Shown: positions 55,701 through 64,000 of the stretch, piece after piece
Layout of the letters: each line of letters starts with the position of its first letter
How positions within the stretch are numbered: position 1 is the first letter of the stretch
NCBI RefSeq assembly: GCF_964275005.1
Contig: NC_092701.1
Coordinates: forward strand, 33,110,520 to 33,174,519
Reading direction: 5' to 3'
Length of the DNA: 64,000 nt
Source: Diadema setosum
Taxonomy: Eukaryota; Echinodermata; Echinoidea; Diadematoida; Diadematidae
Notes under the pieces: model-generated
The model's input: the letters and a program-made list of their open reading frames with translations, nothing else
What the model was told of the DNA's origin: nothing
The model's database searches: none
Translations under genes and position numbers: made by a program

Positions 55701-58700
55701 CCATCTCCTCTTTATCCATCTCGCCTTGGTAATCCATCATCATCTTCATCTTCTTCATGATTTTACCCAACAGCATCTCCAAAGGAGGAAGGAATCCTCC
55801 GCGAGCGACCATTAGCCCAAAGTTTGAGTGGATGTTGTTGCAACTGAACGGTCCTCTTGAATCCAGAACGCGGAAGTGGAGTTTGTTGGTGGTGAGCGGA
55901 GACTGCATGATTGTCCACTTGTGATGACCACTGGACAATTTCTTCAGCATCATCAGAGCAAACAGCATCATGTGTTGCTTCTTAGTCATATTCTTCTTCA
56001 TCATGGCCATCATCATGTCTTCACTCATCATATCCCCGCCCATCATGTCCCCGCCCAGCATAACTCCGCCCATCATATTTCCGCCCATCATGTCCCCGCC
56101 CATCGTCATATTCCCGCCCATCGTCATGTTCCCGCCCATCATCATCATCATCTTTTCAAAGTACTCCGACATGTTGCATTTTCCCATCATGAGTATGGCG
56201 CCAATCATCTTGATTTTAAGGAGGACCTTGTGCTTCTTTTCCGTCAAGTTCTTCATCATCCCATCCTCTCCCATCATCTCATCGTCCATGTCCATTCCAG
56301 CCATGTTGGTCATCATCATCGATATCGGGTCATCGTTACCCATCATGCCCCATACGTCTCCCATCATACTTCCTGCACCCATCATGACTCCTCCCATACC
56401 CATATCCATACTCATATCCATACCCATGTCCATTCCTCCGTCCATGTCTTCTCCCATATCTCCTTCGTAATCCATGTCGTCAACCATGTACATATTTGCC
56501 AAACTCAACTCCTTCATCAGTTCCTCGAAGGCGTTCGACATGTCATCGTCCATCATGCCCTCCATACCCGGCATGGGCGTGGCCGCCATGTCGTCATCTC
56601 CCATGTCTGCCTTGCAGCTGAAGTTGGACAGGACTTCTTTCACCTTATGGAGCACCCCTTTGGCGATTTCACTATGGTTACAACTCATCATGATGCCGTA
56701 GAGAACCTTGGAGTGGTTCATCTTCAGCTCGTACAAGTGCTCCTTGACCAAAGTGATGTTCGCTTTGAGCGCCATCTTCTTCTCCATTAACATTGCCTCA
56801 TCCATATCTTCCATCTCCATGACATTACCTTCTCCCATCATGTCTTCCATACCACCCATCATCATCTTCTTCACCATCTGAAGGTGTTCCGCCTTCTCCC
56901 CTAGCTTCTCGACCGCCATCTTGTAGTGTTCGATCATCCCCCAGTCTGCGTGCGACACGAGGCACTTCTTGTAGGCGAGTTCGACCAACTGCTCGACCAG
57001 GGCAACCTTCAAAAACATCAGTTGCAGTTTGTGATCGTCGATGTGCTGACCGATCCTGTGGCCGAGAACGTAGGAGGGAGACACGACGAGGCCCTTTGGT
57101 AGGTGCAAGTTGTATTTTGGAGAAAGGAGAGCTGTTGGGATACAAAATACGAAGACCTAATATGAAACAGTGAGCCAATTATACTTCTATACCCGTTAGG
57201 AAGTAAACTAAATTCCTCTCATTGCTATACACATTATTTTGTTGTAGCTAGTCATGCTCTTAAGGAGCATTGACAAGTTCAAGTTTACGTTAAAGTCGTT
57301 GTTTTTACGCCATCTCCATTTTGGATATTGACGTATGGTCCTGACATGACGCTGTTGACCTGTTTGCTCTCTAAATTCCCAAGATGTTACTTCCAGTTCC
57401 TGTCAAGAATACACTAGAATAATGTTTACAAACACTTATTATGCTCATTGTGGTGGTGACATACGGGTGACTCGCAAACAGACGTCCCTGAATAATCTAA
57501 CCACTTGCTGCAAAGTGTATCCGGTCTAGCGGTTGTGATATTAACAGTCACAGTCGGTTGCACAGAAACAAAAAACTTAAAAAAAAAATCATATTTAGTA
57601 ATTGTTGAATTTTCTCACATCATAGTAGCAATGATTACCAGAGACTAAACTAGAAAAAATGTAGGGTTTTTTTTGTGTGTGTGTGTGTCTCTTGATGTGC
57701 ATACCTGTGATTGGGGCGTGTTGTGGAAGCTTGAAGTGGAAGTGAATCCGTGGCATCTCTCCATCTTCGCTCTCCCCCTTCACCAGAGCCTTGGCGACGT
57801 CACTCAGCGACACGTCCACGTGATGGACCTCCACTCCCTTGTCGGCGAGAACACAGAGCATCTTCGTCTTCTTCATGCCGTGGTCGTTGTCGTCATCGTC
57901 ATCCTCCATCATCATCCCTCCGGCTTCCATCATTGAGTCCATCATGGAATTATTCTTCATGAGGAAGGACGGATACGGAATGTAGACGTCGAAGCCAGAG
58001 CAGAGAAAAGGTGCCTTAAGACAACTGAGGGCGCACTCTTGAGGGGAGTAGACGCTGCGATTGTGATACCATGTCTCGTATTTGATCGCCTGATCGAAGT
58101 AGACGTTGAAGCCTTTCAGCGCTCCGTCTAGAAATAACATAAAGTAGAAGGCAGTTTTATTTAAATGAGAAGTTATGCATATTCTAAGCATCCTATCATG
58201 TCTTGCCAATTACTGATTTGGGGTTATCATATCGATTATTCGGAGTGAAGAAAAATAGTTATCCGAATGTTGGAATGACATGAACAAGAAGGGATAATCT
58301 TATTGTTTGTTTGCTTTTTTTCTGATGGAAGAGAGTCTGATAGTACGATTAATAGATGAAGGAATGAGGGGAGGTAGGGAGGGAGGAAGGTGCTACCTAC
58401 CACAGAAATGTTCGTCAGTTCCCAGGGTGCAATCCTTTTTCCCATCACACCGCTGGTCCTCAGGCACGCACCATCCATCTCCGCACGAGAATTCTCCCAT
58501 CTGACACTGCTTACTCACTGCAAAGAATCAGTCAAATGATGAACTCAATATAACCTTCCGTCATATACATTATTTTGTTTATTTAAGAATTATAGCCATT
58601 ACGGAAGTTTAAATGCCTGAACGTGCGCGTTGATAACTCATCATATTTTTGTTTGCATGTATGTGTTGCTTACGATTACTAGTTTCGTTTAGTTGATCAC

Positions 58701-61700
58701 GTTCCATTCCGACTCCAGTTTTGCCTGTATTACACAAAATTGACGTCTTCGTTAGACCTTTAGTGCGACGTCTTAGATTACTATCAAGGAAGACTGATGA
58801 TAAGAATTATACTGATAGATTATTAAATAGTACAAACAGCAACAAACGTTTCGTTGCACTCAGAAAATGAGAAATGTAAACACACGCTAGCGATAAGATA
58901 AAACACAGAAACGACAGCAATAAAAACGCGACAACAGCAGCAACAACAATAACTATGTCAACACCAAGAGGCTGTATATTAACAGGCTTACCACTCTTTG
59001 GTTTGTAGTTGTTGTAGATGGGTTTGATCCAGTCCCCGAGTCCAAAGACATGTGAGTAAAGACCAGGAGACCCCTTGTAGAGGCATCCATAGGGTAGACT
59101 GGTTACCCCTAGGACATACCACTGACCGTTCACGGATGCAACAAGGGGACCTCCTTTGTCCCCCTAGAGGAAGAAAAACGCCACGACAGGAGGAAGAAAA
59201 CAAATTAGTTACCATGGTGACTAAACATGCAGAGAAAAAAAATTTTCCTTAGTTTCTGTCTAAATGATTATGCTCACGTAAGCAATTAGCGATGTAAATA
59301 ATGTTTAGTGAAATTTGCCAGACAGAAAAACGTGTTCTATCGTACAGTATTATCGTCACTACTTCTAATGCTGTCATTTCGGTCTTAATTTCTATTCTCA
59401 TCCTTATCCTTTTTTCTTCTTCTTCTTCTTGTTCCTTTTTCTCTTCTTCTTCTTCTTCTTATTATTATCATCATCATTATCATCATCATCATCATCATCA
59501 TCATTGTCATCATCATAATCATTATTGCTATCAACATCATCGTCATTATAGATTTCATCGCTACTGACAAAATTTGACCCTGATGATGTCAATCAGATTT
59601 GAAGAACACATTTCGAGAGATACATTGGGTGATGTTGTATGAAGTTTGTGCATCATAACGTGCTTAGTACAAACACTTTTATTTGCAATGGAGGCAAATC
59701 AAAACGTTAGTAGATGATGTGCTTCAAATTGAAATCAGACAAAAACAAACAAACAAACAAAAGCTTACCATACACTGTCCCTGCATCATGGTCTCCATAA
59801 TTTCTTCCTTGTCCATACCGCCCTCCATCATCATGCGTACCATTTCTCTCATGGCCTCATTCTCCATCATCATGTCGTCCTGATCTTCCTCCTCCTGTTC
59901 TCCGTCACCACCCATCATGTCTCCCATCCCCATTTCCTGCATCATGTCTCCCATTCCCATTTCCTGCATCATTTCTCTCAGCCTCTCCATGCCTTCCATG
60001 TCTTCCATGCCTTCCATTTCTTCCATGCCCTCCCTCATCATCTCGGAGAGCGACCACGCCCCACTGCGGCGCTTTCCGTGGCGCTCCTCCACGCCGTCCT
60101 TCTTATCGACGGCCTTCTGGAGGTGCGGCAGGAGCTCCAGGAGATTCAGGGATGCAAACTTCTCCATCACCTCCTCCTTGATTTCCTCAAGGTCGTCCTC
60201 TCCCGAAAGCTCTCCTCGCTTCATCATCTCTACCACTTTCATCATTATCATCTTCTTTTTCAGGAACGAGAGGAGCCCGCCCTCAATCATGAAGTCGCCC
60301 ATCTTCTTTTCCATACCTCCAGCGCAGATGAGGCTGTCGGGAAGATCTCCGTTGAACGACATCTTGCAGGAGTCAGCGTCCCGGAGAGGGATTTTGTACT
60401 TGTGGAGGATTCCCGGTTTGATGGCCCCCTCCATTTCCTCTGGCTCTGTAGTGTTTGAATCAGATTTGTTTAGGAGGAACAAATGGCATAAATTTTGTCA
60501 ATCTGACAGCTAAACTAAATGCGACGTTGGCTTATACATTTTTCGACATGTGAACTATGACATGCAACTAATGAATATCTCAGTATTTGCCATTTTCCTA
60601 CTACGATCAATTGTTTTAATGGTACTATATGAATACATCGAACGATAAAGGAGGAACATGGTATGCTAAAAGTTTCCTGTGTTAAGACATTTGTTTGGTA
60701 TCAAAAGAAAGTAAAATCAGAAATCTATCTCACACGACAGATATAAATATCTCTACCTTTATATGAATACGTTACATTGCAATAGATGAATGCAATATTC
60801 CTACATACATAGATAAATAGATAGAAAGAGGGAGAGACAGACAGAAGGAGACAGACAGTCAAAAAACAAACAGACGGGGGAAATGGTTCTGTGGGTGGTA
60901 GAAGCTTAACGGTGCACCACATATTCTTTCGTGGGTAAGTATGTGGCTTTTGAAAAGAGGCCTACCCACTCAACGTTTTGGCAAGCATGTTGTTGTTATT
61001 TTCAAAAGAAAGTGAATTGTTCTCTTAAAAACGGCAAGAACATGCTTGCCGAAAAGTGAAGAGTGGGTAGCCCTTTTCAGGTCCTTTTTCGGGTCACATA
61101 TACCCAAGAAAGAGTACGTGATGCACCGTTAAGTCTTCAACCACCCAACGTTCTACTGTCATAGAAACTTTCAAAGATTTCAGAATGGTTCTACTTTCCA
61201 CTGTAAGATTTCAACTTGGCAACTGCTGCATCAGTATGCTTTAATGCCATCAAGTTGTATATCACATTGCAGCTCCTTGGAACATCAACTAACCTGCAGG
61301 TGCCATGCAGGCCATGCCGCATCCATTGCTACAACACATCTTCTCTCCCATACAGTCGTCGTCTTCCTCGCACTCGCGTTCGCACTCATCGAGGATACTG
61401 CCCTCTACGGCTGGGCAGCTCGGTTCTGTTTCCAGTGTAAAGAGAGAAGAAAGGAAATGTTCACCTCTAAGGAGTAAAGTAAATGCATGTTAGCTCCCCT
61501 CCCCCTTCCTCTCTCTCTTCCTCTCCTTGTTAAGGTCTCAAGCTACTTCGATTAGCAGTTGTGACGCAGAATGTTTGTTTTACAATGCCCTATCTTCATT
61601 CTATCCACTTTTTTTTTATTTTATTCACTCTATCCAACTGTCAATATTGCATCTCACTACTATCATATCGAAATTGAGATATAAGAATTAATTGCTCCAC

Positions 61701-63850
61701 AACACAGAGACTTATAACACTAGTGCGTGTATATCGAAAACACCAAGTTCTTCCAAATTGAATCCGTGTATATATGAAGAGTTTGTTTGCAAAAACCGAT
61801 AAGTCCATATTTGCCAAACTGAGATATTTGCGATTAAAGTTCAAGAAAAATAAAGAGAATAATAAGAAAATTTTTGCCTCTTTTGACCATAACTTCAAAA
61901 ATATACCTTTATATGTAGTGACCAATATATCATTTAAAAGGTATTATTTTGTACCTTTTGACGGAGATCGTACTTCAAAATCTTCAAAAATGGACTTATC
62001 GGTTTTTGCAAACAAACCCTTCATATACTATGGGCTTGTTACAGTTGAGAAGGATCTTATTCGTAATTTAAAGTCCGATCACATCATTACGAACACATGA
62101 GAACGAGTACCTGAAAGAGAGATCACTACGAAAACTACGAAAGAAGACCAGTGGTCTTCTGTCTACAGTCTTCTCACCTTTCATCGCCATCATCGGGTCG
62201 CCGAACGAAGCGACCACGGCCTTCATGCCGGGCTCGAAGTGCGAATGCATCGACGACATGGGAAGACAGGCCACGTTGACATAGTCGGTGAGCTCGAATG
62301 CACCGTCCACGCGGACCAGTGCGACGTCGTACTTCCACTTCCTTGCGTCGAAGTACGGGTGAACATGGATGCTGGATACGTTTCGGTACTGTTTATTCGG
62401 ACTGGGCGTGGCCATGTCTTCTCCGAAGAGTAACGACGTCGTGCCGACGACCACCTTGTACTTTTCGACTTCCTTCAGAAAGGGGCTGCCAGGGAAAACA
62501 AACATGAATATTAACGGGGAGAATACAAAAGGTGTTTACCAGTGATTTGATATAATCTTGTTGGCAGAAGCTTGGCAAAGAATATGTAACTGAAATACTT
62601 TCTGTCTATTTCTATTTATTTACAGATTCAGAAGCGCAACTTATCAAATGTTGCTTTTCAGGACGACAAAGGCATTGCTTTGACACAGATCTCCAAGTGT
62701 TCAATTAATACGTAGCAGAATCAAGACTAAACAGAGCAGCCATACCAGAATTAATCTTTATGGAATTTTAAGGCCTCGCGATCAATTCCGGGAGGTGCGA
62801 AATGACTGGTAAATGTAATTCATGAAATAAAAAAGGCGTTCCACTGGCATTTCTTTTATAAGTCTTGATATCAATAAATGCAAGGGCAATGAATGAAATG
62901 CACACATTTTCCTCATTGACACAATTGGTTTTGTATTCGATTATTGTATTTTAGTTTAGTTTAAGTTTTATTCCTTTTGTTTTATACGCAGGTGGAACCG
63001 AATGTTATTTGCTACGTAAGACGAATCATTATTGTTTAAAGTCTTCTCGGCGAATAGCTTGATAAAATAAGACGGCCAGAAAGTGTCATGTTGGACTTGC
63101 CAAGGCACATTGGGTTCGATGAAAGAAAACAAGGAGGCAACCTGTTCATTCAACAAGGTACCTTGAGTAGGGCAAGGAGGAAAGGGAGAAGGAAACTTCC
63201 CGGGCAACTTACGTAGGCGCCAAGGTTCCTCTTGTCCGAAACAAAGTTCAGCTTCAGACGTGCAAGAATGATATGATTGTAATCAACAATAATAATACAG
63301 GATAAAGTTATAAAACTCTTAAGGTATTTTTAAAAAAGGTAATTTTAAAATATTCCGTAGTTGCGATCACTTTGTGCCGTTCGCCCTCATAACACTATTT
63401 CGTAAAAGCATGTAAAACTTAAAAATCCCATAAATTTCATGACCCGATTTTAGGTCCAATTTTAATGAAATGTTGATCTTTGTATTTGTTTACGATCTGA
63501 TTTAAATCTGTTCATTGACGTCAATATGAAGCTCTGATGTTGAATTTCGCGCACACCTTCTGTTTGTTTCTGACTTGGCAGGCGATACTAAAGTACCAAC
63601 ATGGCGACTTACATGCAGCTTGCGGCGGTCAGTACCCACTCCTCGTGGATGAGGACACCGCTGCACACTTTGTACATGCCGTGGAAGATGGCGGCCTGCC
63701 AGGGAATCTCGCCTTCTGCTGCTCCGTAGTCCATATCGGCCATCATCCCATCCATGCCGCCCTCTCGCTCCATTCCTTCCCCGTCACCCTCCATCATGGC
63801 GCCCATCGTTGGCTCCGTGTAGGCCGGCCGATGCCCACAGGTGGAGTGAT
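52528..63850 (-). CDS. Met-rich mosaic transmembrane protein with pseudo-trypsin, WAP, LDLa, PAN and CUB domains (5' end beyond window)
   Basis: Eleven minus-strand exons join in compatible phase to 1563 residues and a TGA at 52528-52530. Numbering below starts at the first whole codon in the window. Order: trypsin-like domain (1-508) with a WAP domain (182-225) and a Met-rich insertion (about 270-447); LDLa (509-547); PAN/apple-like (548-688) with a Met/Asp-rich loop; Met-rich region from a single exon (689-1354); CUB (1355-1473); Met/Glu-rich stalk; TM helix (about 1522-1544); short tail. The protease lacks catalytic His and Ser and a zymogen cleavage motif, so it is probably inactive. The upstream acceptor at 63850 is phase 1, so at least one earlier exon lies beyond the window, and I infer a signal peptide there. 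The family is not recognised as a named protein. The role could be matrix, adhesion, or metal or redox handling, which is inference only. Confidence 0.88.
53092..53216 (+). repeat. SINE-like 3' end with (ATT)n tail
   Basis: AAGCGCCTTATAAATGTATT leads into (ATT)n, a very common SINE terminus in marine invertebrates. The head of the element is not recognisable. It lies in the last intron of the Met-rich gene. Confidence 0.5.
53552..54225 (-). CDS. Met-gene exons: CUB domain
   Basis: Two exons (54038-54225 and 53552-53720, joined in phase 0). CUB landmarks: CDETITSGPGHISSPMFPMN, YPSNVACNHYLVAPPG, CMHDSLT, SFCGTM, LHLKFESDYASEDLGFKAFY. Four cysteines are in the usual places. The domain is extracellular and close to the membrane. 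Confidence 0.9.
55134..57131 (-). CDS. Met-gene 1998-bp exon: methionine-rich region
   Basis: A single exon of exactly 666 codons, phase 1 to 1. It begins LSPKYNLHLPKGLVVSPSYV. Helix-like Lys/Leu/Glu segments with six scattered cysteines and several N-glycosylation sequons (NIT, NHS, NFS, NLT, NMS, NMT) alternate with linkers dominated by Met with Gly, Asp or Glu, for example GGNMTMGGNMTMGG, MMGEMMGEMMERMM and MDMGMDMSMDMGMG. DNA-level repeats of 12-15 bases near 56030-56140 encode the MGG units. The composition matches no domain I know. MxxM and MxM motifs bind Cu(I)/Ag(I) in CTR1- and CopA/SilE-type proteins, so metal binding is a possibility, not a conclusion. Confidence 0.88.
57705..58127 (-). 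CDS. Met-gene exon: PAN/apple-like domain with Met/Asp-rich loop
   Basis: A 423-base exon, phase 1 to 1. It opens with a PAN-like pattern: YHNRSVYSPQECALSCLKAP, FLCSGFDVY, then a loop of MMDSMMEAGGMMMEDDDDDN before KTKMLCVLADKGVEVHHVDV. The Cys spacing C...C...C.GFD...C fits PAN. The loop repeats the Met/acidic composition of the rest of the protein. A His-rich end (RIHFHFKLPQHAP) follows. Confidence 0.8.
58401..58517 (-). CDS. Met-gene exon: LDLa domain
   Basis: A 117-base exon, phase 1 to 1, with six cysteines: QCQMGEFSCGDGWCVPEDQR then CDGKKDCTLGTDEHFC. The calcium-site acidic residues are kept (D..DC...TDE). It follows the protease domain directly. Confidence 0.9.
58992..59163 (-). CDS. 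Met-gene exon d: trypsin-like C-terminal part
   Basis: It reads GDKGGPLVASVNGQWYVLGV, SLPYGC, GSPGLYSHVFGLGDWIKPIY. This is the classical end of a chymotrypsin fold, but the nucleophile in GDSGGP is Lys (residue 454). The structural features (GGP, GC..., PG.Y..V, W I) are kept, so the fold is probably intact. Confidence 0.9.
59405..59570. repeat. (CTT)n and (ATC)n simple-sequence tract
   Basis: Trinucleotide-rich intron sequence between exons c and d of the Met-rich gene, which makes false His/Ser and Asp/Lys frames. Confidence 0.85.
59769..60445 (-). CDS. Met-gene exon c: trypsin-like C-part with Met-rich insertion
   Basis: It starts EPEEMEGAIKPGILHKYKIP and LRDADSCKMSF, then LICAGG, the trypsin strand before the 180s loop. 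About 180 residues follow that have no place in the family: a Lys/Met/Glu helix-like part, then repeats such as GMGDMMQEMGMGDMM and acidic runs. The exon ends MQGQCM, the cysteine that normally precedes GDSGGP. Phase is 1 in and 0 out. A basic HGKRRSGA stretch lies inside. Confidence 0.88.
60892..61147. repeat. Foldback element beside the WAP exon (left)
   Basis: The left arm TGGGTGGTAGAAGCTTAACG, GTGCACCACATATTCTTTCG... is matched in inverted form by the right arm (TGGGTGGTTGAAGACTTAAC, GGTGCATCACGTACTCTTTC...). Complementarity continues almost to the centre (GGCAAGCATGTT; CTACCCACTC), so the 256-base element could fold on itself over most of its length. Confidence 0.8.
61294..61425 (-). CDS. 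Met-gene exon: WAP four-disulfide-core domain
   Basis: A 132-base exon, phase 1 to 1. It has the WAP cysteine pattern: CPA...CEREC..DDDC...MCCSNGCGMAC, eight cysteines with the CC pair. WAP domains are commonly protease inhibitors or antimicrobials. Here the exon lies between the middle and C-terminal exons of the trypsin-like domain, so the module sits within the protease fold, close to the autolysis loop. The donor is GTTAGT. As a symmetric cassette it could be skipped without shifting the frame. Confidence 0.85.
61769..62028. repeat. Foldback element beside the WAP exon (right)
   Basis: Terminal arms of about 43 bases: GTTTGTTTGCAAAAACCGAT followed by AAGTCCAT, inverted at the right end as ATGGACTTATCGGTTTTTGC followed by AAACAAAC. 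This family differs from the element at 60892-61147. Confidence 0.8.
62178..62485 (-). CDS. Met-gene exon b: trypsin-like middle part
   Basis: It continues the fold with VVVGTTSLLFGEDMAT, SSIHVHPYFDARKWKYDVAL (catalytic Asp present, residue 132), VNVACLP and VVASFGDP in place of the usual AGWG. It ends in phase 1 after MAMK. NVS near residue 114 is a possible N-glycosylation site. Confidence 0.9.
63613..63850 (-). CDS. Met-gene exon a: trypsin-like N-terminal part
   Basis: It begins HSTCGHRPAYTEP, a Met/Gly/Glu-rich linker follows (MGAMMEGDGEGMEREGG...), then GEIPWQAAIFHGMYKVCSGV and LIHEEWVLTAASC. GE.PWQ and LTAA.C are trypsin-fold landmarks. The usual R-IVGG activation site is absent, and the position of catalytic His (TAAHC) is Ser (residue 77). 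Exon phases are 1 in and 2 out. Confidence 0.9.
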
Positions 63851-64000
63851 CTGAGCAAGATGTGAAGACAGAGCCAAATTTCATCAAACAAATAGCGCAC
63901 ATTTCAGAGGGCGATAATAAGAATGATCCCGAGCCGATAGTAAGTTTTGAACGGTGGTAAGCACACAAGGGGAAGGCGAGTGTATTGTAAACTGTTCAAA
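63851..64000 (-). other. Intron at the right edge of the window
   Basis: Sequence upstream of exon a of the Met-rich gene. The acceptor (CACATCTTGCTCAG) is clear; no further exon is seen before the window ends. Confidence 0.7.

Noticed and set aside
55876-56790. A 304-codon His-rich open frame on the plus strand
   Set aside because: It is the antisense of the Met-rich exon: ATG codons read as CAT (His). No splice or start context, and the minus strand has domain-linked exons in phase.
1-64000. CRISPR-like arrays
   Set aside because: The short direct repeats present (18-bp x3, 60-bp x2, microsatellites) have no regularly spaced unique spacers, and the DNA is clearly eukaryotic.

Overview
This is eukaryotic nuclear DNA. 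Genes are split into many short exons with canonical GT/AG junctions, introns carry (TA)n tracts, tRNA-derived SINEs and foldback MITE-like elements, and the proteins are metazoan extracellular modules (MAM, LDLa, CUB, PAN, WAP, trypsin-like). The protein architectures and repeat style suggest an invertebrate deuterostome, most likely an echinoderm (perhaps sea-urchin-like). That assignment is inference.

Layout: (1) 132-314 (+) is the last coding exon of a coiled-coil centriole/axoneme protein resembling ODF2/cenexin; the rest of the gene lies left of the window. (2) 315-5623 is non-coding. (3) 5624-39999 (-) is one complete gene that I could assemble from 46 exons. The exons sum to 6861 bases (2286 residues plus stop) with compatible phase at every junction. 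It encodes a signal peptide, 11 LDLa and 10 MAM domains in strict alternation, one transmembrane helix and a short cytoplasmic tail, i.e. a MALRD-type MAM/LDLa receptor. (4) 40000-48262 is intergenic with repeats. (5) 48263-49360 (+) is an intronless rhodopsin-family GPCR. (6) 49361-52527 is intergenic with repeats and a D-armless tRNA-Gly-like sequence. (7) 52528-63850 (-) is the 3' part (11 exons, 1563 residues) of an unusual membrane-anchored mosaic protein that continues beyond the right edge.

The last gene is the most interesting object. It carries a trypsin-like domain whose catalytic His and Ser positions hold Ser and Lys and whose activation site is missing. A WAP four-disulfide domain is nested inside that protease fold, and a methionine-rich stretch of about 180 residues is inserted in a second loop. 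Downstream are an LDLa domain, a PAN/apple-like domain interrupted by a Met/Asp-rich loop, a single 1998-base exon coding an extremely methionine-rich region with MxxM/MGG repeats, a CUB domain, a transmembrane helix and a short tail. I do not recognise this architecture as a named protein.

The genes do not form an obvious pathway. Two neighbouring minus-strand genes are large modular surface proteins that share LDLa modules, and an orphan peptide-type GPCR lies between them. Repeats include at least ten foldback elements of several families, four to six tRNA-derived SINE-like sequences, LINE/SINE 3' tails and many microsatellites. No CRISPR, rRNA or intact transposase/reverse transcriptase was seen.
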